From assembly GCF_003814005.1 (NCBI RefSeq), contig NZ_CP033898.1, forward strand, positions 1,426,001 to 1,490,000: DNA of 64,000 bases. Reading direction: 5' to 3'. The translations under genes and the position numbers were made by a program. This DNA comes from Corynebacterium pseudopelargi. GTDB lineage: Bacteria > Actinomycetota > Actinomycetes > Mycobacteriales > Mycobacteriaceae. Every line of letters begins with the position of its first letter. The stretch's first letter is position 1. Shown in pieces: positions 38,000-48,299 of the stretch. The notes below the pieces were generated by a model, which did no database searches, was not told the DNA's origin, and saw only the letters and a list, made by a program, of their open reading frames with translations.

Positions 38000-39342
38000 T
38001 AGTTCTCCATCAAACGGATCACGCTGGTGATCTTCTGTACTGCGTCGATGCTCTTGATCTTTTCAACGGTGGCCTGCAAATCGCGTTCCTTGGCGGCATG
38101 GGTGACCACAATCAAGCGGGCAACATCCTCGCCGCCTTCTTGGCGCACTGTTCTCAAAGAAATGCCGTTATCGGCAAAGATCTTGGCAAGCTCAGCCAGC
38201 ACGCCCTGGCGCTCTTCTACTTCCATATCGATGTGGTAGCAGGTCAGCACCTCGCCAAAATCGGCGATTGGCAAGTTAGCGTAGGTGGATTCACCTGGGG
38301 CGCGGCCACCGAAGACCTTGTTACGGGCGGCACCGACAATATCGCCAAGCACCGCAGAAGCCGTGGGGTTACCACCAGCGCCATTGCCGTAGAACATCAA
38401 ACGGCCCGCAGCCTCTGCCTCTACAAACACGGCATTGAACGACTTAGACACGCTGGCTAGCGGGTGCTCGCGATCCACCAAGGTGGGGTGCACGCGGGCA
38501 GAGACCTTCTCTTGGCCCTGCTCATCGCGGAAACGCTCACAAATGGCCAGCAGCTTAATGGTCTGGCCTGCTTGTTTCGCAGCCTCAATGTCTTCGGCGG
38601 TGATATGAGAAATGCCCTCGCAGTAGACATCCTCGAAGGTCACGCGGGTATGGAATGCCAGCGATGCCAAAATGGCAGCCTTGGATGCAGCATCATGGCC
38701 TTCAACATCAGCAGTTGGATCGGCTTCTGCATACCCCAGGCGGGTGGCCTCGGCGAGCATGTCGTCGTAGGAAGCGCCGGTGGAATCCATGGCGTCGAGG
38801 ATGAAGTTGGTGGTTCCGTTGACGATGCCGGCCACCGTCTCTACCTGATCGCCTGCCAGGGAACGACGCAGCGGGCCTACCACGGGGATGGCGGCTGCAA
38901 CGGCAGCCTCGAAGTACAGATCAACGCCTGCGGCATCGGCTGCCTGAGCAAGCTCCTCGGAGTGCGCGGCTACCAGTGCCTTATTGGCAGTTACCACAGA
39001 CTTGCCGGCTTCAAGCGCCTCCAGCACGAGCTTGCGCGGGTAATCGATACCGCCGATGACCTCCACCACGATGTCGACATCATCGCGGCGCAGCAAAGAC
39101 TCAGCATCGGTGGTAAGCAACCCCAGTTCGCTTGCCAGCGAACCCTCGTGCTTTTCCACGCTGGATACAGCAACGCCGCGGATCTCCAGCGGGCCGCCGG
39201 CGCGGTGAAGGAAATCCTCGCTATTTTCGTGGATCAAACGCAGCACCTGGCTACCGACGGTGCCATAACCCAAAATGGCCAGGCCAACGGGCTCACCTGC
39301 GCCCTTGCCGGGCTTGAACATGGTTTGGGGTGCGGCGGTCAT
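37999..39342 (-). CDS. hom: Homoserine dehydrogenase
   Basis: This enzyme reduces aspartate semialdehyde to homoserine, the branch to threonine and methionine. The 447-residue protein has the NAD(P)-binding [12 protein letters not shown] loop and the [12 protein letters not shown] and [21 protein letters not shown] catalytic segments, shown only in part. A C-terminal ACT domain (about residues 365-447) carries threonine feedback inhibition in this family. The ATG at 39342 has an AGGAG site close upstream. The 125-base gap to lysA should hold its promoter. Confidence 0.98.
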   Translation of the reverse strand: MTAAPQTMFKPGKGAGEPVGLAILGYGTVGSQVLRLIHENSEDFLHRAGGPLEIRGVAVSSVEKHEGSLASELGLLTTDAESLLRRDDVDIVVEVIGGIDYPRKLVLEALEAGKSVVTANKALVAAHSEELAQAADAAGVDLYFEAAVAAAIPVVGPLRRSLAGDQVETVAGIVNGTTNFILDAMDSTGASYDDMLAEATRLGYAEADPTADVEGHDAASKAAILASLAFHTRVTFEDVYCEGISHITAEDIEAAKQAGQTIKLLAICERFRDEQGQEKVSARVHPTLVDREHPLASVSKSFNAVFVEAEAAGRLMFYGNGAGGNPTASAVLGDIVGAARNKVFGGRAPGESTYANLPIADFGEVLTCYHIDMEVEERQGVLAELAKIFADNGISLRTVRQEGGEDVARLIVVTHAAKERDLQATVEKIKSIDAVQKITSVIRLMEN

Positions 39343-39467
39343 AATGCTCCTAGAAAATGTTGAGGCAAATGCCCATCTATATTAACTACACAAGAATACT
39401 CAGCGCTTGTTTGCTTAAAGCCGATACCCCTACGCCAAGGCCAAGCCTGAAGCTGGGGTGTGGCCAA

Positions 39468-40862
39468 TTAGGCTTCCATGGCAAGGAAATCCTCGATGGT
39501 TTCGCGGCGAACCATCAGGCGGGCTTTTCCATCTTTCACGCTTACTACCGCAGGGCGGGTAAACATGTTGTAGCGGCTGGCCATGGCAAAGCAATAGGCA
39601 CCAGTTGCTGCCAGCGCAAGCAAATCGCCGGGGCGGATATCCTCCGGGTAGCGCTGATCGGCAATCAAAATATCGCCCGATTCGCAGTGGCTTCCCACCA
39701 CGCGCGAATCGCAAAGCTCGCCCTCGCACAGGCGGCTGACTACGCGCGCATCATATTCAGCCTGATACAGCGCTGGGCGAATATTATCGCTCATGCCGCC
39801 ATCGACGGCGATATAGCGCCTGGTCAAATCATCAGTAACGTGCACGTCTTTGATGGTGCCCACCTCATACACCGTGACGGTGGACGGCCCTGCAATCGCG
39901 CGGCCTGGTTCCACCATGATCGTGGGAGCCTCCAGCCCAAGGCGATCTGCCTCTGCCTTAACGCGAGCAATCAGATCCGCCGCCACAGCCTGCACATCAA
40001 GCGGGGTGTCGTTTTCGGTATAGGCAATGCCATAGCCGCCACCAAGGTCGAGCACGGGCAAGCGAGTGTCGAGCTCTTCTTGCAAGGTGTTTTGCAAACG
40101 CATCAAACGCTTGGCGGCAAGGGAGAAGCCTTCGGCATCAAAGACTTGGCTGCCCACATGGCAGTGCAAGCCGCGCAGATCGAGCCAGGGGTGGTGGAAG
40201 GCTTGTTCCGCCGCCTGCTTTGCTGCCCCACTGGCCAGTGAGAATCCGAATTTCTGATCCTCGTGGCTGGTGGCAATAAATTCATGGGTGTGGGCATCCA
40301 CGCCTGGGGTCACACGCACCAATACCGGTTGCACCTTGCCCTGGCGCTCAGCCTCTGCGCCAAGGGATGCAATTTCTTGGAAGCTATCGAGCACCACATG
40401 TTCAACACCGGCGCTCACGCAAGCTTGAAGGTACTGCGCAGACTTGTTATTGCCGTGAGCAGTAATGCGCCCTGCGGGAAAATCGGCGGCCTGCGCCACC
40501 CGCAGCTCGCCATAGCTTGCAACATCGAGCGAGAGCCCCTCTTGCGCCACCCACCTGGCAATTTCGCGGGTTAAAAATGCCTTGGAGGCATAGTGCACGC
40601 GCTCAGGGCCTTGGTAGGCGCGCGCCAGATCGCGGCAGCGGCTTCGGAAATCATCTTCATCCACCACGAATAACGGGGTGCCGAATTCTTCTGCCAGCTC
40701 CGGTAGCGACACCCCGGCGATGCTCACCACGCCGTTATCGTCGCGGGAGGCGTTTTTTGGCCACACATGCGCCGGAAGGCCATTGAAGTCGCCTTCGGGG
40801 AAGGTGATGCGCTTGGTGGGCGAATAGCTAGAGGTGTACTGAATACCGACTACGTGATCCAT
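39468..40862 (-). CDS. lysA: Diaminopimelate decarboxylase
   Basis: LysA converts meso-diaminopimelate to lysine, using PLP. The 464-residue protein has the PLP Lys in VHYASKAFL near residue 85, the Gly-rich [11 protein letters not shown] loop and [11 protein letters not shown], followed by the C-terminal beta domain. I chose ATG at 40862, giving [12 protein letters not shown], with a GAGAAAG site upstream. Upstream residues in the open frame are not family-like. It follows argS by about 140 bases; argS-lysA is a known operon in C. glutamicum. Confidence 0.96.
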   Translation of the reverse strand: MDHVVGIQYTSSYSPTKRITFPEGDFNGLPAHVWPKNASRDDNGVVSIAGVSLPELAEEFGTPLFVVDEDDFRSRCRDLARAYQGPERVHYASKAFLTREIARWVAQEGLSLDVASYGELRVAQAADFPAGRITAHGNNKSAQYLQACVSAGVEHVVLDSFQEIASLGAEAERQGKVQPVLVRVTPGVDAHTHEFIATSHEDQKFGFSLASGAAKQAAEQAFHHPWLDLRGLHCHVGSQVFDAEGFSLAAKRLMRLQNTLQEELDTRLPVLDLGGGYGIAYTENDTPLDVQAVAADLIARVKAEADRLGLEAPTIMVEPGRAIAGPSTVTVYEVGTIKDVHVTDDLTRRYIAVDGGMSDNIRPALYQAEYDARVVSRLCEGELCDSRVVGSHCESGDILIADQRYPEDIRPGDLLALAATGAYCFAMASRYNMFTRPAVVSVKDGKARLMVRRETIEDFLAMEA

Positions 40863-40947
40863 GCGAGACTTTCTCGTTTCTATACAAACGCCACCAGGTG
40901 AAAAGCCTGGGGCGCGATGCCTTGGTGTAGCTGAAGATGGCCCTATT

Positions 40948-40975
40948 TTGCCTAGCACTGCCAGGCACTAGGCAA
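40948..40975. repeat. Inverted repeat between argS and lysA
   Basis: Eight-base perfect arms (40948-40955 approximately, with 40968-40975) read TTGCCTAG and CTAGGCAA around a 12-base loop. No T-tract follows on the minus strand, so it is not a typical terminator. It could be an operator or an RNA processing or attenuation hairpin within the argS-lysA transcript. Confidence 0.5.
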
Positions 40976-41004
40976 GCGCAGCTTCAGCCTTGTATGCCCG
41001 CTTG

Positions 41005-42657
41005 TTACATGCGCTCCGGTGCGCTCACGCCAAGCAGGCCGAGCGCATTGGCCAATACCTGACGGGTGGCTGCTGCCAGTGCCAGGCGTGCGCTGTGCAA
41101 ATCGCTGGCCTGTTCGTCTTGTTTGGGCAAAATCTGGCAGGAGTCATAGAAGCGGTGGAAGGTGCCTGCGAGTTGCTCGGCATACCTGGCTACGCGGTGA
41201 GGCTCGCGCAAGGTGGCAGCGGCCTTTACCACGGCCGGGAATTCTCCCAGCGTGCGAATAAGCTCGCCTTCGCGCTCATGGGTGAGCAGACCGAGGTTAT
41301 CGGTGCTCAAGTCCACGCCCAGGGCTTCTGCCTTGCGGGCAATGGAACACAGGCGGGCGTGCCCGTATTGCACGTAGTAGACGGGGTTATCGCTGGATTG
41401 CGAAGACCACAGCTCCAAGTCAATATCCAGGCTGGAATCCACCGAGGATCGGATCATGGCGTAGCGGGCGGCATCAACACCGATTGCCTCCACCAGATCG
41501 TCCAAGGTGATCACGGTGCCGGCACGCTTGGACATCTTCACTGCCTGGCCATCGCGAACCAGATTGACCATCTGGCCAATGAGCACCTCTACTGTATCGG
41601 CGTCATATCCCATGGCTGCGGTGGCGGCACGCAGGCGGTTGATATAGCCGTGGTGATCGGCGCCGAGCATATAAATGCAGAGGTTAAAGCCGCGTTCGAT
41701 CTTATTGGCCACATAGGCAATATCGCCGGCGATATAGGCTGCGTCGCCGTCGGATTTGATCACCACACGGTCTTTATCGTCGCCATAATCGGTGGACTTC
41801 AGCCACCAGGCGCCATCTTCAAAGTAGAGGTTGCCGTTGGCTTTGAGCTTTTCGACGGCCTTTTCCACAGCGCCAGTTTCAAAGAGCTCGTTTTCGTGGA
41901 AGTACACATCGAAATCGGTGCCGAATTCATGCAGCGATTTCTTAATGTGAGCAAACATCAGCTCCACGCCGCGGGCGCGGAAGGCCTCGCGTTGTTCTTC
42001 GCCTTCAAGCTCCATTACCTCAGGTGCAGCCTTAACAATGTCTGCTGCGATTTCTTGGATGTAATCGCCGCCGTAGCCGTTTTCAGGGGTGGGCTCGCCT
42101 TTGGCAGCAGCGACTAAGGAGTCGGTGAAGTTATCGATCTGCTTGCCGTGATCGTTGAAGTAGTATTCGCGCGTGACCGCAGCACCCGAGGCCTCCAAGA
42201 CTCGACCCAGGGCATCACCCACGGCAGCCCAGCGGGTGCCGCCAAGGTGGATGGGGCCGGTGGGGTTTGCAGAGACGAACTCGAGGTTGACGTTGCGGTC
42301 TGCATATATCTCGGAACGGCCAAAGGCTGCGGCCTCAGCGAGGATATTGGCCACGATCTTGCCTTGGGCATCGGCGGCAAGGCGGATATTCAAAAAGCCT
42401 GGGCCTGCGATTTCGGCGACCTCGATGGCTTCGTCGTTACTTAGGGCGTCGGCAAGCAACTGGCCAAGCTCGCGGGGGTTCATGCCGACCTTCTTGGCCA
42501 CTTGGAGTGCAATATTCGTGGCGTAATCGCCGTGCTCGGGGTTACGAGGGCGCTCCACCACCACCTGCTGCGGCAGCACAGCGGCGTCGAGATCGCGGCT
42601 TTGCAGCACTTCGGTGGCGGTGGAATGAATGAGGTGGCTTAGGTCGGCTGGAGTCAT
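41005..42657 (-). CDS. argS: Arginyl-tRNA synthetase
   Basis: A class I synthetase that charges tRNA-Arg. The 550-residue protein shows the HIGH-like site in [18 protein letters not shown] and the KMS loop [11 protein letters not shown]. The C-terminal DALR anticodon-binding domain ends in [10 protein letters not shown], usual for the family. It starts at ATG 42657, 39 bases beyond the lldP stop, and is followed by lysA on the same strand. Confidence 0.98.
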   Translation of the reverse strand: MTPADLSHLIHSTATEVLQSRDLDAAVLPQQVVVERPRNPEHGDYATNIALQVAKKVGMNPRELGQLLADALSNDEAIEVAEIAGPGFLNIRLAADAQGKIVANILAEAAAFGRSEIYADRNVNLEFVSANPTGPIHLGGTRWAAVGDALGRVLEASGAAVTREYYFNDHGKQIDNFTDSLVAAAKGEPTPENGYGGDYIQEIAADIVKAAPEVMELEGEEQREAFRARGVELMFAHIKKSLHEFGTDFDVYFHENELFETGAVEKAVEKLKANGNLYFEDGAWWLKSTDYGDDKDRVVIKSDGDAAYIAGDIAYVANKIERGFNLCIYMLGADHHGYINRLRAATAAMGYDADTVEVLIGQMVNLVRDGQAVKMSKRAGTVITLDDLVEAIGVDAARYAMIRSSVDSSLDIDLELWSSQSSDNPVYYVQYGHARLCSIARKAEALGVDLSTDNLGLLTHEREGELIRTLGEFPAVVKAAATLREPHRVARYAEQLAGTFHRFYDSCQILPKQDEQASDLHSARLALAAATRQVLANALGLLGVSAPERM

Positions 42658-42696
42658 GACTAAGCAGTGTAATTGCCCCAGCCCGTGGGCAAAAAC

Positions 42697-44349
42697 CTAG
42701 CCCACAACCATCCAACCAAGCACGGAGGTGGACTGCAGGTACACGATGATGCAGATGTACACCAGCAGGCCAAGCGAATACTTCCAGGCTTGGGCCATGA
42801 TCTTTCGCTCGCCATTTTCCATCGCTACCGCGGTGGCCGCGATGGTTAGGGTTTGAGGGCTCATCATCTTGCCCAAGGTGGCACCGGCAGTATTGGCACC
42901 AATCAGCAGCGTGGGGCTTACGCCGACTTGCTGCGCGGTGGTGGCCTGCATCTGCGAGAAGAGTGCGTTTGCCGAGGTAGCAGAGCCTGTGACCCAGGTA
43001 CCGATCCAACCCAGCACTGGCGAAAGCAGCGGGAAGATGGTGCCGGTGGCGGCCAGGAAGGCGCCGATGGAGGCGGTTTGGCCGGACATGTTCATCACAT
43101 AGGCCAGACCCATCACCGCGGCGATGGTCAGTGCCGAATAGCGCATCTTATAACCGCCCTCGCCGAGGGTGGCAAAGGCCTTCGATAGCGACATCGGGTA
43201 TTTTCCGCCCTCTGCGGTGGCGGCGTACACCAAGGCGGTGATGATGCCGCAGAAGAACAAGATGGTGCCCGGTGTGGAAAGCCAGTTGAAGTTGAAGATG
43301 GTGTTGGTAATTGGCTCGCCTGCCTCATTGAGCAAATGTCCGTGCAGCCCAGGCCATTCGATCTTGATGGTGGTGCTATTAAGCGCTGCTGGCAGATCAA
43401 AGCCGATGCGCCACAGGCTGGTGATGGAGAACACCACCACGATCAGCACATAGGGGAAGAGGGCGAGCACGGCGTTGCGGGTATCGAGGTGCAGTTGCGA
43501 GGCGTCGATTTCCGAGGCTTGTTCTTCAGGGGTGGTTGGCTTCCATACTCGCAAAAGCAGCACGCCGGCGGTGAGCGAAAGCAGGCAGGCTACTACGTCG
43601 GTAAGCACATAGGAGAAGTAGTTGGAGGCAAGGAATTGTCCTCCGCCGAAGGTCACGCCAAGGGTGATGGCCATGGGCCAGGTTTGGCGCACTCCTCGCA
43701 TGCCATCCATGATCAAGGCGAGCACGAAGGGCACCACCAGGGCGATCAGCGAGACTTGCCTACCTGCCATTGCGGCTACTTCGGCACCGGGAATCTGGTT
43801 GAGCAATCCGGCGGTGGTCACGGGGATGGCCATGGCGCCGAAGGCCACGGGTGAGGCATTGGCCACGAAGGTCACGAGCACGGCCTTCATGGGCTTTAGG
43901 CCAATGGCAAGCAACATCGCGGCCACGATGGCAATGGGTGCGCCGAATCCGGCCAAAGCTTCGAGCAATCCGCCGAAGGCAAAGCCGATGAGCATGGCTT
44001 GCACGCGCATATCGCCGCGGCCGATTTTAGAAAAGATGGTGCGTAGGTCTTCGAATCTGCCGGATTTCACGGTGAGGTCATAGACCCATACCGCCATCCA
44101 GATGATGTAGACGATGGGGAAAAGGCCAAAGGCCACGCCCTGGCTGAGCGAGGCAAAGGCCAAGTTTGCGGGCATGCCAAAAAGCAGGATGCCGGTGGCA
44201 AGCGCTACGCCGACTGAGGCGATGGCTGCCCAGTGCGCCTTCATCTTGAGCACCATCAGGAAGAGGAAGAAGCCCACCAGCGGCAGGATTGCGCAAAGGG
44301 CTGAGAGCCCGAGGCTGCCGCCTACAGCGCTCGTCGAGGGGGTAAACAT
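42697..44349 (-). CDS. lldP: L-lactate permease
   Basis: LldP imports lactate with protons. The 550-residue protein has about 13 hydrophobic helices. The family segments are GFAFGGLLEALAGFGAPIAI near residue 110 and GTWVTGSATSANALFSQ and GANTAGATLGKMMSPQT near the C-terminus. I chose ATG at 44349 with a GGAG site 11 bases upstream. It is divergent from lutABC, so uptake and oxidation of lactate are together. A CRP/GlxR-type palindrome lies 34 bases upstream of the start. Confidence 0.95.
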   Translation of the reverse strand: MFTPSTSAVGGSLGLSALCAILPLVGFFLFLMVLKMKAHWAAIASVGVALATGILLFGMPANLAFASLSQGVAFGLFPIVYIIWMAVWVYDLTVKSGRFEDLRTIFSKIGRGDMRVQAMLIGFAFGGLLEALAGFGAPIAIVAAMLLAIGLKPMKAVLVTFVANASPVAFGAMAIPVTTAGLLNQIPGAEVAAMAGRQVSLIALVVPFVLALIMDGMRGVRQTWPMAITLGVTFGGGQFLASNYFSYVLTDVVACLLSLTAGVLLLRVWKPTTPEEQASEIDASQLHLDTRNAVLALFPYVLIVVVFSITSLWRIGFDLPAALNSTTIKIEWPGLHGHLLNEAGEPITNTIFNFNWLSTPGTILFFCGIITALVYAATAEGGKYPMSLSKAFATLGEGGYKMRYSALTIAAVMGLAYVMNMSGQTASIGAFLAATGTIFPLLSPVLGWIGTWVTGSATSANALFSQMQATTAQQVGVSPTLLIGANTAGATLGKMMSPQTLTIAATAVAMENGERKIMAQAWKYSLGLLVYICIIVYLQSTSVLGWMVVG

Positions 44350-44382
44350 GATTGGGAGTGCTCCTTCATGCACAGCGCAGAC

Positions 44383-44398
44383 TGTGTAATAGAACACA
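44383..44398. promoter_or_regulatory. Candidate GlxR (CRP-type) site upstream of lldP
   Basis: A 16-base palindrome with TGTGT and ACACA half-sites six bases apart. It matches the CRP/GlxR pattern TGTGA-N6-TCACA except at one position in each half. Confidence 0.45.
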
Positions 44399-44736
44399 AA
44401 TGGCCTGCGAACGTTTCCATTTCACTGCTTCCTACTATTGACCCGCACCGTGGCGCAAGACAACTTTTGCATCCGGCAACAAAGCAAGATCGGTGGCACA
44501 AACGCGCGGGAAAGTAGCTAGGAACGGGGAAAAGAATTAAAACGTATTTTCCACCACATTTCTTTTTGCACCAAGCCAAGGCCGCGTCAGCTCGCGCCAA
44601 GATTTCCTTTGCATAAAGGGGCGTCTAGCCATAGGAAAAGGCATTTAAGAAACATTGATATTTCTTAAGTCTTTGCAGCTCAACCGCTATCTACACCCGA
44701 AGGCGCGCCAAGATTTTTCGCTAGGATAGCCATCGA

Positions 44737-44749
44737 CAGGTGACACCTG
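44737..44749. promoter_or_regulatory. Candidate FadR-type GntR operator upstream of lutA
   Basis: A perfect 13-base palindrome with a GGT-N3-ACC core. This core is the recognition pattern of FadR-type GntR repressors, the group that includes LldR. It lies 10 bases after a TAGGAT -10-like element, where bound repressor would block transcription. Confidence 0.45.
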
Positions 44750-44813
44750 GGGCGTATGCCCTAGAACGTGCCACACCAGCATTTCCAGAAATATTTTGCA
44801 AGGAGCAAGAAAC

Positions 44814-45599
44814 GTGAGAGTTGCGCTCTTTTCCACCTGCATCGGCGATGCCATGTTCCCCGATGCCTCCAAGGCCACAGCACTGATCCTGTCGCGCCTT
44901 GGCTACGAGGTGGTCTTCCCAGACGCCCAAACCTGTTGTGGGCAAATGCATGTCAATACCGGCTACCAAAAAGAAGCCGTGCCACTGATCCGTACCTATG
45001 TCGATGCCTTTGCCGATCCATCCATCGACTTCGTGGTGGCACCGTCCGGTTCCTGTGTTGGCGCCGTGCGCGAACAACACGAACATGTGGCCTCGCGCTA
45101 TGGCGATGCAGCGCTTGTCGATGGCGCCAAGAAGGCCGCGAAGAAAACCTATGACTTGCCGGAATTTCTTATCGACGTAGCCGGCACCGACCAGCTCGGC
45201 GCCTTCTTCCCCCACCGGGTGACCTACCACCCCTCGTGCCACGGGCTGCGCTTTATCAAGTTGGGTGATCGCCCCTACCGCCTTCTAGAAAATGTAGAAG
45301 GCATCGACCTGGTTACCCTGCCCAATGCCGAGGAATGCTGCGGCTTTGGTGGCACCTTCGCTTTGAAAAACGCCGAGACTTCGGCGGCCATGGTCTCTGA
45401 TAAGGCCCGCAATATTAAGTCCACCGATGCCGAGTACGTCACCGGCGGCGATTCTTCCTGCTTGATGAATATCGCAGGCTCACTCTCACGCCAGCACATG
45501 GGCGTTCGAGCTATTCACCTGGCGGAGATTTTGGCTTCTACCAAGCAAAATCCCTGGACTCCCACCACCGCCGCTTACTCTAAGGAGAGCATGCTGTGA
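44814..45599 (+). CDS. lutA: Lactate utilization iron-sulfur protein LutA (LldE)
   Basis: LutA is one of three proteins of the flavin-independent-looking L-lactate oxidation complex that makes pyruvate. The 261-residue protein has two CCG-type cysteine domains: SCIGD-like FSTCIGD at the N-terminus with TCCGQM, and YHPSCHG with AEECCGFGG in the second half. I chose GTG at 44814 with an AGGAG site eight bases upstream. Its stop overlaps the lutB GTG as GTGA. Confidence 0.95.
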   Translation: MRVALFSTCIGDAMFPDASKATALILSRLGYEVVFPDAQTCCGQMHVNTGYQKEAVPLIRTYVDAFADPSIDFVVAPSGSCVGAVREQHEHVASRYGDAALVDGAKKAAKKTYDLPEFLIDVAGTDQLGAFFPHRVTYHPSCHGLRFIKLGDRPYRLLENVEGIDLVTLPNAEECCGFGGTFALKNAETSAAMVSDKARNIKSTDAEYVTGGDSSCLMNIAGSLSRQHMGVRAIHLAEILASTKQNPWTPTTAAYSKESML

Positions 45600-47122
45600 G
45601 CGTTTCACTCGGAACCCCCAAGATGCCGCCGCGCGCCTCGGATATTTCCTTATTGCACGGCAAAGAGCGCTTCCCCAAAGCTGCACACGATGGGCTCTAT
45701 AACGCCACGCAGCGCCGTAACTTGCACAAGGCCACCACGACCATTCGTGAAAAGCGCGCCAATGTCATCAGCGAGATCGACGATTGGGAGGCATTGCGCG
45801 AGGCTGGTTCTGCCACCAAGCGCGATGTGCTTGCCCGCCTGCCCGAGCTGCTTGAGCAGTTCGAGGCTGCGGTGACTGCGCGCGGCGGACATGTGCACTG
45901 GGCTCGCGATGCAGAAGAAGCCGGCCGCATTGTCAAAGAGCTTGTGCAGGCCACCGGTGAGAAGGAGGTGGTCAAGATTAAGTCCATGGCCACCCAGGAG
46001 ATTGCTTTAAATGAGCAGCTCGAATCCGTTGGTATTCACGCACAAGAAACGGACTTGGCAGAGCTGATTGTGCAGCTTGGCCACGACCGCCCCTCGCATA
46101 TTTTGGTGCCGGCTATTCACCGTAACCGCGCCGAAATTCGCGATATCTTCGTCCACGAGATGCCCAATACGGACGACTCACTCAGCTCAGAGCCAGCCGA
46201 GCTGGCGGAGGCGTCTCGCACCTTCCTGCGCGAGCAGTTTATGAAGGCCAAGGTGGCCATTTGTGGCGCCAACTTCGGCATTGCAGAAACCGGCCACGTC
46301 ACCATCGTGGAATCTGAGGGCAATGGCCGCATGTGCCTTACCCTGCCGGAAACCCTGATCTCTGTGATGGGCATTGAAAAGATCCTGCCCACCTTTGCCG
46401 ATTATGAGGTGTTCTTGCAGCTTCTGCCTCGCTCTTCTACCGGCGAGCGCATGAACCCCTATACCTCCTTGTGGAGCGGTGTCACCGAAGGCGATGGCCC
46501 CGAAAACTTCCACATTGTGCTCTTGGACAATGGCCGCACCGCTGCCCTTTCCAATGAGATCGGCCGCGAGGCTTTGAAGTGCATCCGTTGTTCGGCCTGC
46601 CTGAATGTGTGCCCGGTGTATGAACGCGCCGGCGGCCACGCCTATGGCTCCACCTATCCAGGTCCGATTGGTGCCATTTTGACCCCGCAGCTTACGGGTA
46701 TGGAAGATGATCAATCCGTGAATGGATCGCTGCCTTTTGCCTCCTCACTGTGTGGGCGTTGCAATGAGGTGTGCCCGGTGAAGATTCCTATCACCGATGC
46801 CCTGCTGGAGCTTCGCCACCAGAAGGTCAGCGAGCATAAGCCTTTTGTTGAAGGCTCGTTGATGACTGCCATGCAGTTCACCTGGGGTAATGAGACGGTG
46901 TGGAATACCTTGTCGCGCATGGTGTTCCTTGGCCGCGTCATGGGTGGCTTCAAGGGCAAGATCACTCACCTGCCCAGCTTCTTGTCTGGCTGGACGGATT
47001 TCCGCGATGTGCCTGTGCCGCCAAAGAAGTCCTTTAGGCAATGGTTCGAAAGCGATGAGGCGCGCGAACTGCTCAACCAAGCCCGCGAGCAAGGCCTCGC
47101 AGACGATTCCAAGGAGGACTAA
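45596..47122 (+). CDS. lutB: Lactate utilization iron-sulfur protein LutB (LldF)
   Basis: LutB is the large ferredoxin-like subunit of the lactate oxidation complex. The 508-residue protein has an N-terminal LUD domain and then two [4Fe-4S] motifs, [15 protein letters not shown] near residue 330 and [14 protein letters not shown] near residue 385, with a C-terminal helical part. It starts at a GTG overlapping the lutA stop, so the two are coupled, and lutC follows five bases after its stop. Confidence 0.96.
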   Translation: MSVSLGTPKMPPRASDISLLHGKERFPKAAHDGLYNATQRRNLHKATTTIREKRANVISEIDDWEALREAGSATKRDVLARLPELLEQFEAAVTARGGHVHWARDAEEAGRIVKELVQATGEKEVVKIKSMATQEIALNEQLESVGIHAQETDLAELIVQLGHDRPSHILVPAIHRNRAEIRDIFVHEMPNTDDSLSSEPAELAEASRTFLREQFMKAKVAICGANFGIAETGHVTIVESEGNGRMCLTLPETLISVMGIEKILPTFADYEVFLQLLPRSSTGERMNPYTSLWSGVTEGDGPENFHIVLLDNGRTAALSNEIGREALKCIRCSACLNVCPVYERAGGHAYGSTYPGPIGAILTPQLTGMEDDQSVNGSLPFASSLCGRCNEVCPVKIPITDALLELRHQKVSEHKPFVEGSLMTAMQFTWGNETVWNTLSRMVFLGRVMGGFKGKITHLPSFLSGWTDFRDVPVPPKKSFRQWFESDEARELLNQAREQGLADDSKED

Positions 47123-47126
47123 AACC

Positions 47127-47756
47127 ATGTCTGCGAAATCAACGATTCTGCAGCGTATCCGCGATGCCCACAAGCTTGCCGGCACTCCAGAAGGTGGCGT
47201 AGCCATTCCTCGCGATTACAACCGCGAGTATTCCTATAGCCGCTCAGAGCTCAAAGAGATCCTGATTGATCGCCTCGAGGACTATAAGGCCATCGTGGTG
47301 GAATCTTCCGAGGAGGATCTCGCGGCCACCATCGCCGAGCAGCTCCACCAGCGCCAAGCCAAGGAGGTTCGCTACGCCGAGGGCCTATCACCTGAGCTCT
47401 TTGAGCTTTTCGACGGCCAAGCCTCTGCCGATGATCGCTCACGTGATCCAAGGGAGCTCAACGAGGTGGATGCGGTTGTGACCGATTCACACGTCAGCTC
47501 TGCTCAAACCGGCACCATCTGCCTGGAATCCAATGAGCTGTGCGGAAGGCGCGCGCTTACCTTGGTTCCCGACTGCCACGTGTGCATCGTGCGCATGGAC
47601 AATGTGGTCTACGGCGTGCCGGAGATGATTGCAGCTCTGGGGCGCGAAAAGCCGGTGACGATGATCTCTGGACCATCGGCTACCTCCGATATTGAGCTCA
47701 ACCGCGTCGAGGGCGTGCACGGTCCGCGCACACTGATCTGCGTGGTGGTGGACTAA
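47127..47756 (+). CDS. lutC: Lactate utilization LUD-domain protein LutC (LldG)
   Basis: LutC is the third component of the lactate oxidation complex. The 209-residue protein ends with the LUD-domain pattern: [27 protein letters not shown] and [20 protein letters not shown], the last shown only as a family mark. ATG at 47127 has an AAGGAGG site eight bases upstream. A frame running in from lutB would add unrelated residues. It ends the operon and is followed by an 11-base-stem hairpin. Confidence 0.95.
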   Translation: MSAKSTILQRIRDAHKLAGTPEGGVAIPRDYNREYSYSRSELKEILIDRLEDYKAIVVESSEEDLAATIAEQLHQRQAKEVRYAEGLSPELFELFDGQASADDRSRDPRELNEVDAVVTDSHVSSAQTGTICLESNELCGRRALTLVPDCHVCIVRMDNVVYGVPEMIAALGREKPVTMISGPSATSDIELNRVEGVHGPRTLICVVVD

Positions 47757-47775
47757 CCGCCAAGCACCGCCGCTT

Positions 47776-47820
47776 ACACCAGGCCTGCGAGCATCATTGC
47801 CCCGAAGGCCTGGTGTTGTT
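47776..47820 (+). terminator. Terminator after lutC
   Basis: An 11-base perfect stem (47776-47786 with 47806-47816) has a 19-base loop and is followed by a T-containing tail. The long loop makes it a moderate rather than strong candidate. Confidence 0.65.
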
Positions 47821-47951
47821 CTTGCATCTTCTGCGGGGCTAGATTTTGGGCAAGTACGCAGCTCATAGGTGCCATTTGCACGCCGTGATGGGGCAGATAC
47901 ACACACGGCAAAGCCCACCTGCAGGGCGTTTCTATTCCCTGAGGCGCTAGT

Positions 47952-47959
47952 GCTAGGAT
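47952..47959 (+). promoter_or_regulatory. Candidate -10 element of tRNA-Arg
   Basis: TAGGAT at 47954-47959 lies 12 bases before the tRNA 5' end, the right distance for a start a few bases upstream of the mature tRNA. No clear -35 was seen. Confidence 0.45.
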
Positions 47960-47971
47960 TGGGCGTTGCGC

Positions 47972-48044
47972 GTCTCCGTAGCTCAGTGGATAGAGCATTG
48001 GTTTCCGGTACCAAAGGTCGCACGTTCGAATCGTGTCGGGGACA
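47972..48044 (+). tRNA. tRNA-Arg (anticodon CCG)
   Basis: A 73-base cloverleaf can be drawn by hand. The acceptor stem is 47972-47978 with 48037-48043, the D arm is GCTC/GAGC, and the anticodon stem TTGGT/ACCAA holds the loop TTCCGGT with anticodon CCG. A five-base T stem encloses TTCGAAT. The discriminator base is A at 48044 and CCA is not encoded. It reads the Arg codon CGG. A bidirectional terminator follows a few bases downstream. Confidence 0.95.
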
Positions 48045-48047
48045 CAC

Positions 48048-48091
48048 AAAAAGCACCCCTACCAGCTTTTGCGGTAGGGGCGCTTTTGCTT
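48048..48091. terminator. Bidirectional terminator between tRNA-Arg and the PspC gene
   Basis: A stem of about 15 pairs (48049-48063 with 48073-48087, one mismatch) surrounds a nine-base loop. T-rich tails follow on both strands, so it can end the tRNA transcript and the convergent PspC gene. Confidence 0.85.
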
Positions 48092-48098
48092 TTGCACG

Positions 48099-48299
48099 CT
48101 ATGGGCGCTTGGGCATGATCAGCCAGGCCACGAGGTAGGCCAGCACCTGCGGGCCAGGCAGGATGATGCTTACCACGGTAAGCACGCGAAGCAAGGTGAC
48201 GTCGATGCCGTAGGTTTCCGATACCCCACCGAGCACACCACCGATGAGCTTATGATCGGTGCTTCGATACAGCTTGCGTTGCCAAAAAGGCTCAGCCAT
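48099..48299 (-). CDS. Small PspC-domain membrane protein
   Basis: A 66-residue PspC-type protein. The soluble start KLYRSTDHKLIGGVLGGVSE is typical and is followed by a hydrophobic helix ending WLIMPKRP. PspC proteins sense or respond to membrane stress in other bacteria; its partner here is unknown. It overlaps the upstream MarR-type gene by eight bases, so the two are co-transcribed. Confidence 0.85.
   Translation of the reverse strand: MAEPFWQRKLYRSTDHKLIGGVLGGVSETYGIDVTLLRVLTVVSIILPGPQVLAYLVAWLIMPKRP

Larger units (their letters stand above)
44350..44813. promoter_or_regulatory. Divergent lldP-lutA regulatory region
   Basis: About 460 bases with no credible gene. It contains a GlxR-like palindrome near lldP (44383-44398), a perfect 13-base direct repeat (44593-44605 and 44704-44716), a TAGGAT -10-like element (44722-44727) and a GGT-N3-ACC palindrome (44737-44749) just downstream of that -10. 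A ribosome site AGGAG at 44801 serves lutA. The arrangement suits joint control by lactate and carbon status. Confidence 0.6.

Noticed and set aside
40863..41004. Lysine riboswitch ahead of lysA
   Set aside because: The spacer is too short and lacks the multi-helix layout of a lysine riboswitch; only a simple inverted repeat is present.
47774..48056. Minus-strand frames across the tRNA-Arg gene
   Set aside because: They read through the complement of the tRNA, a common source of false proteins.
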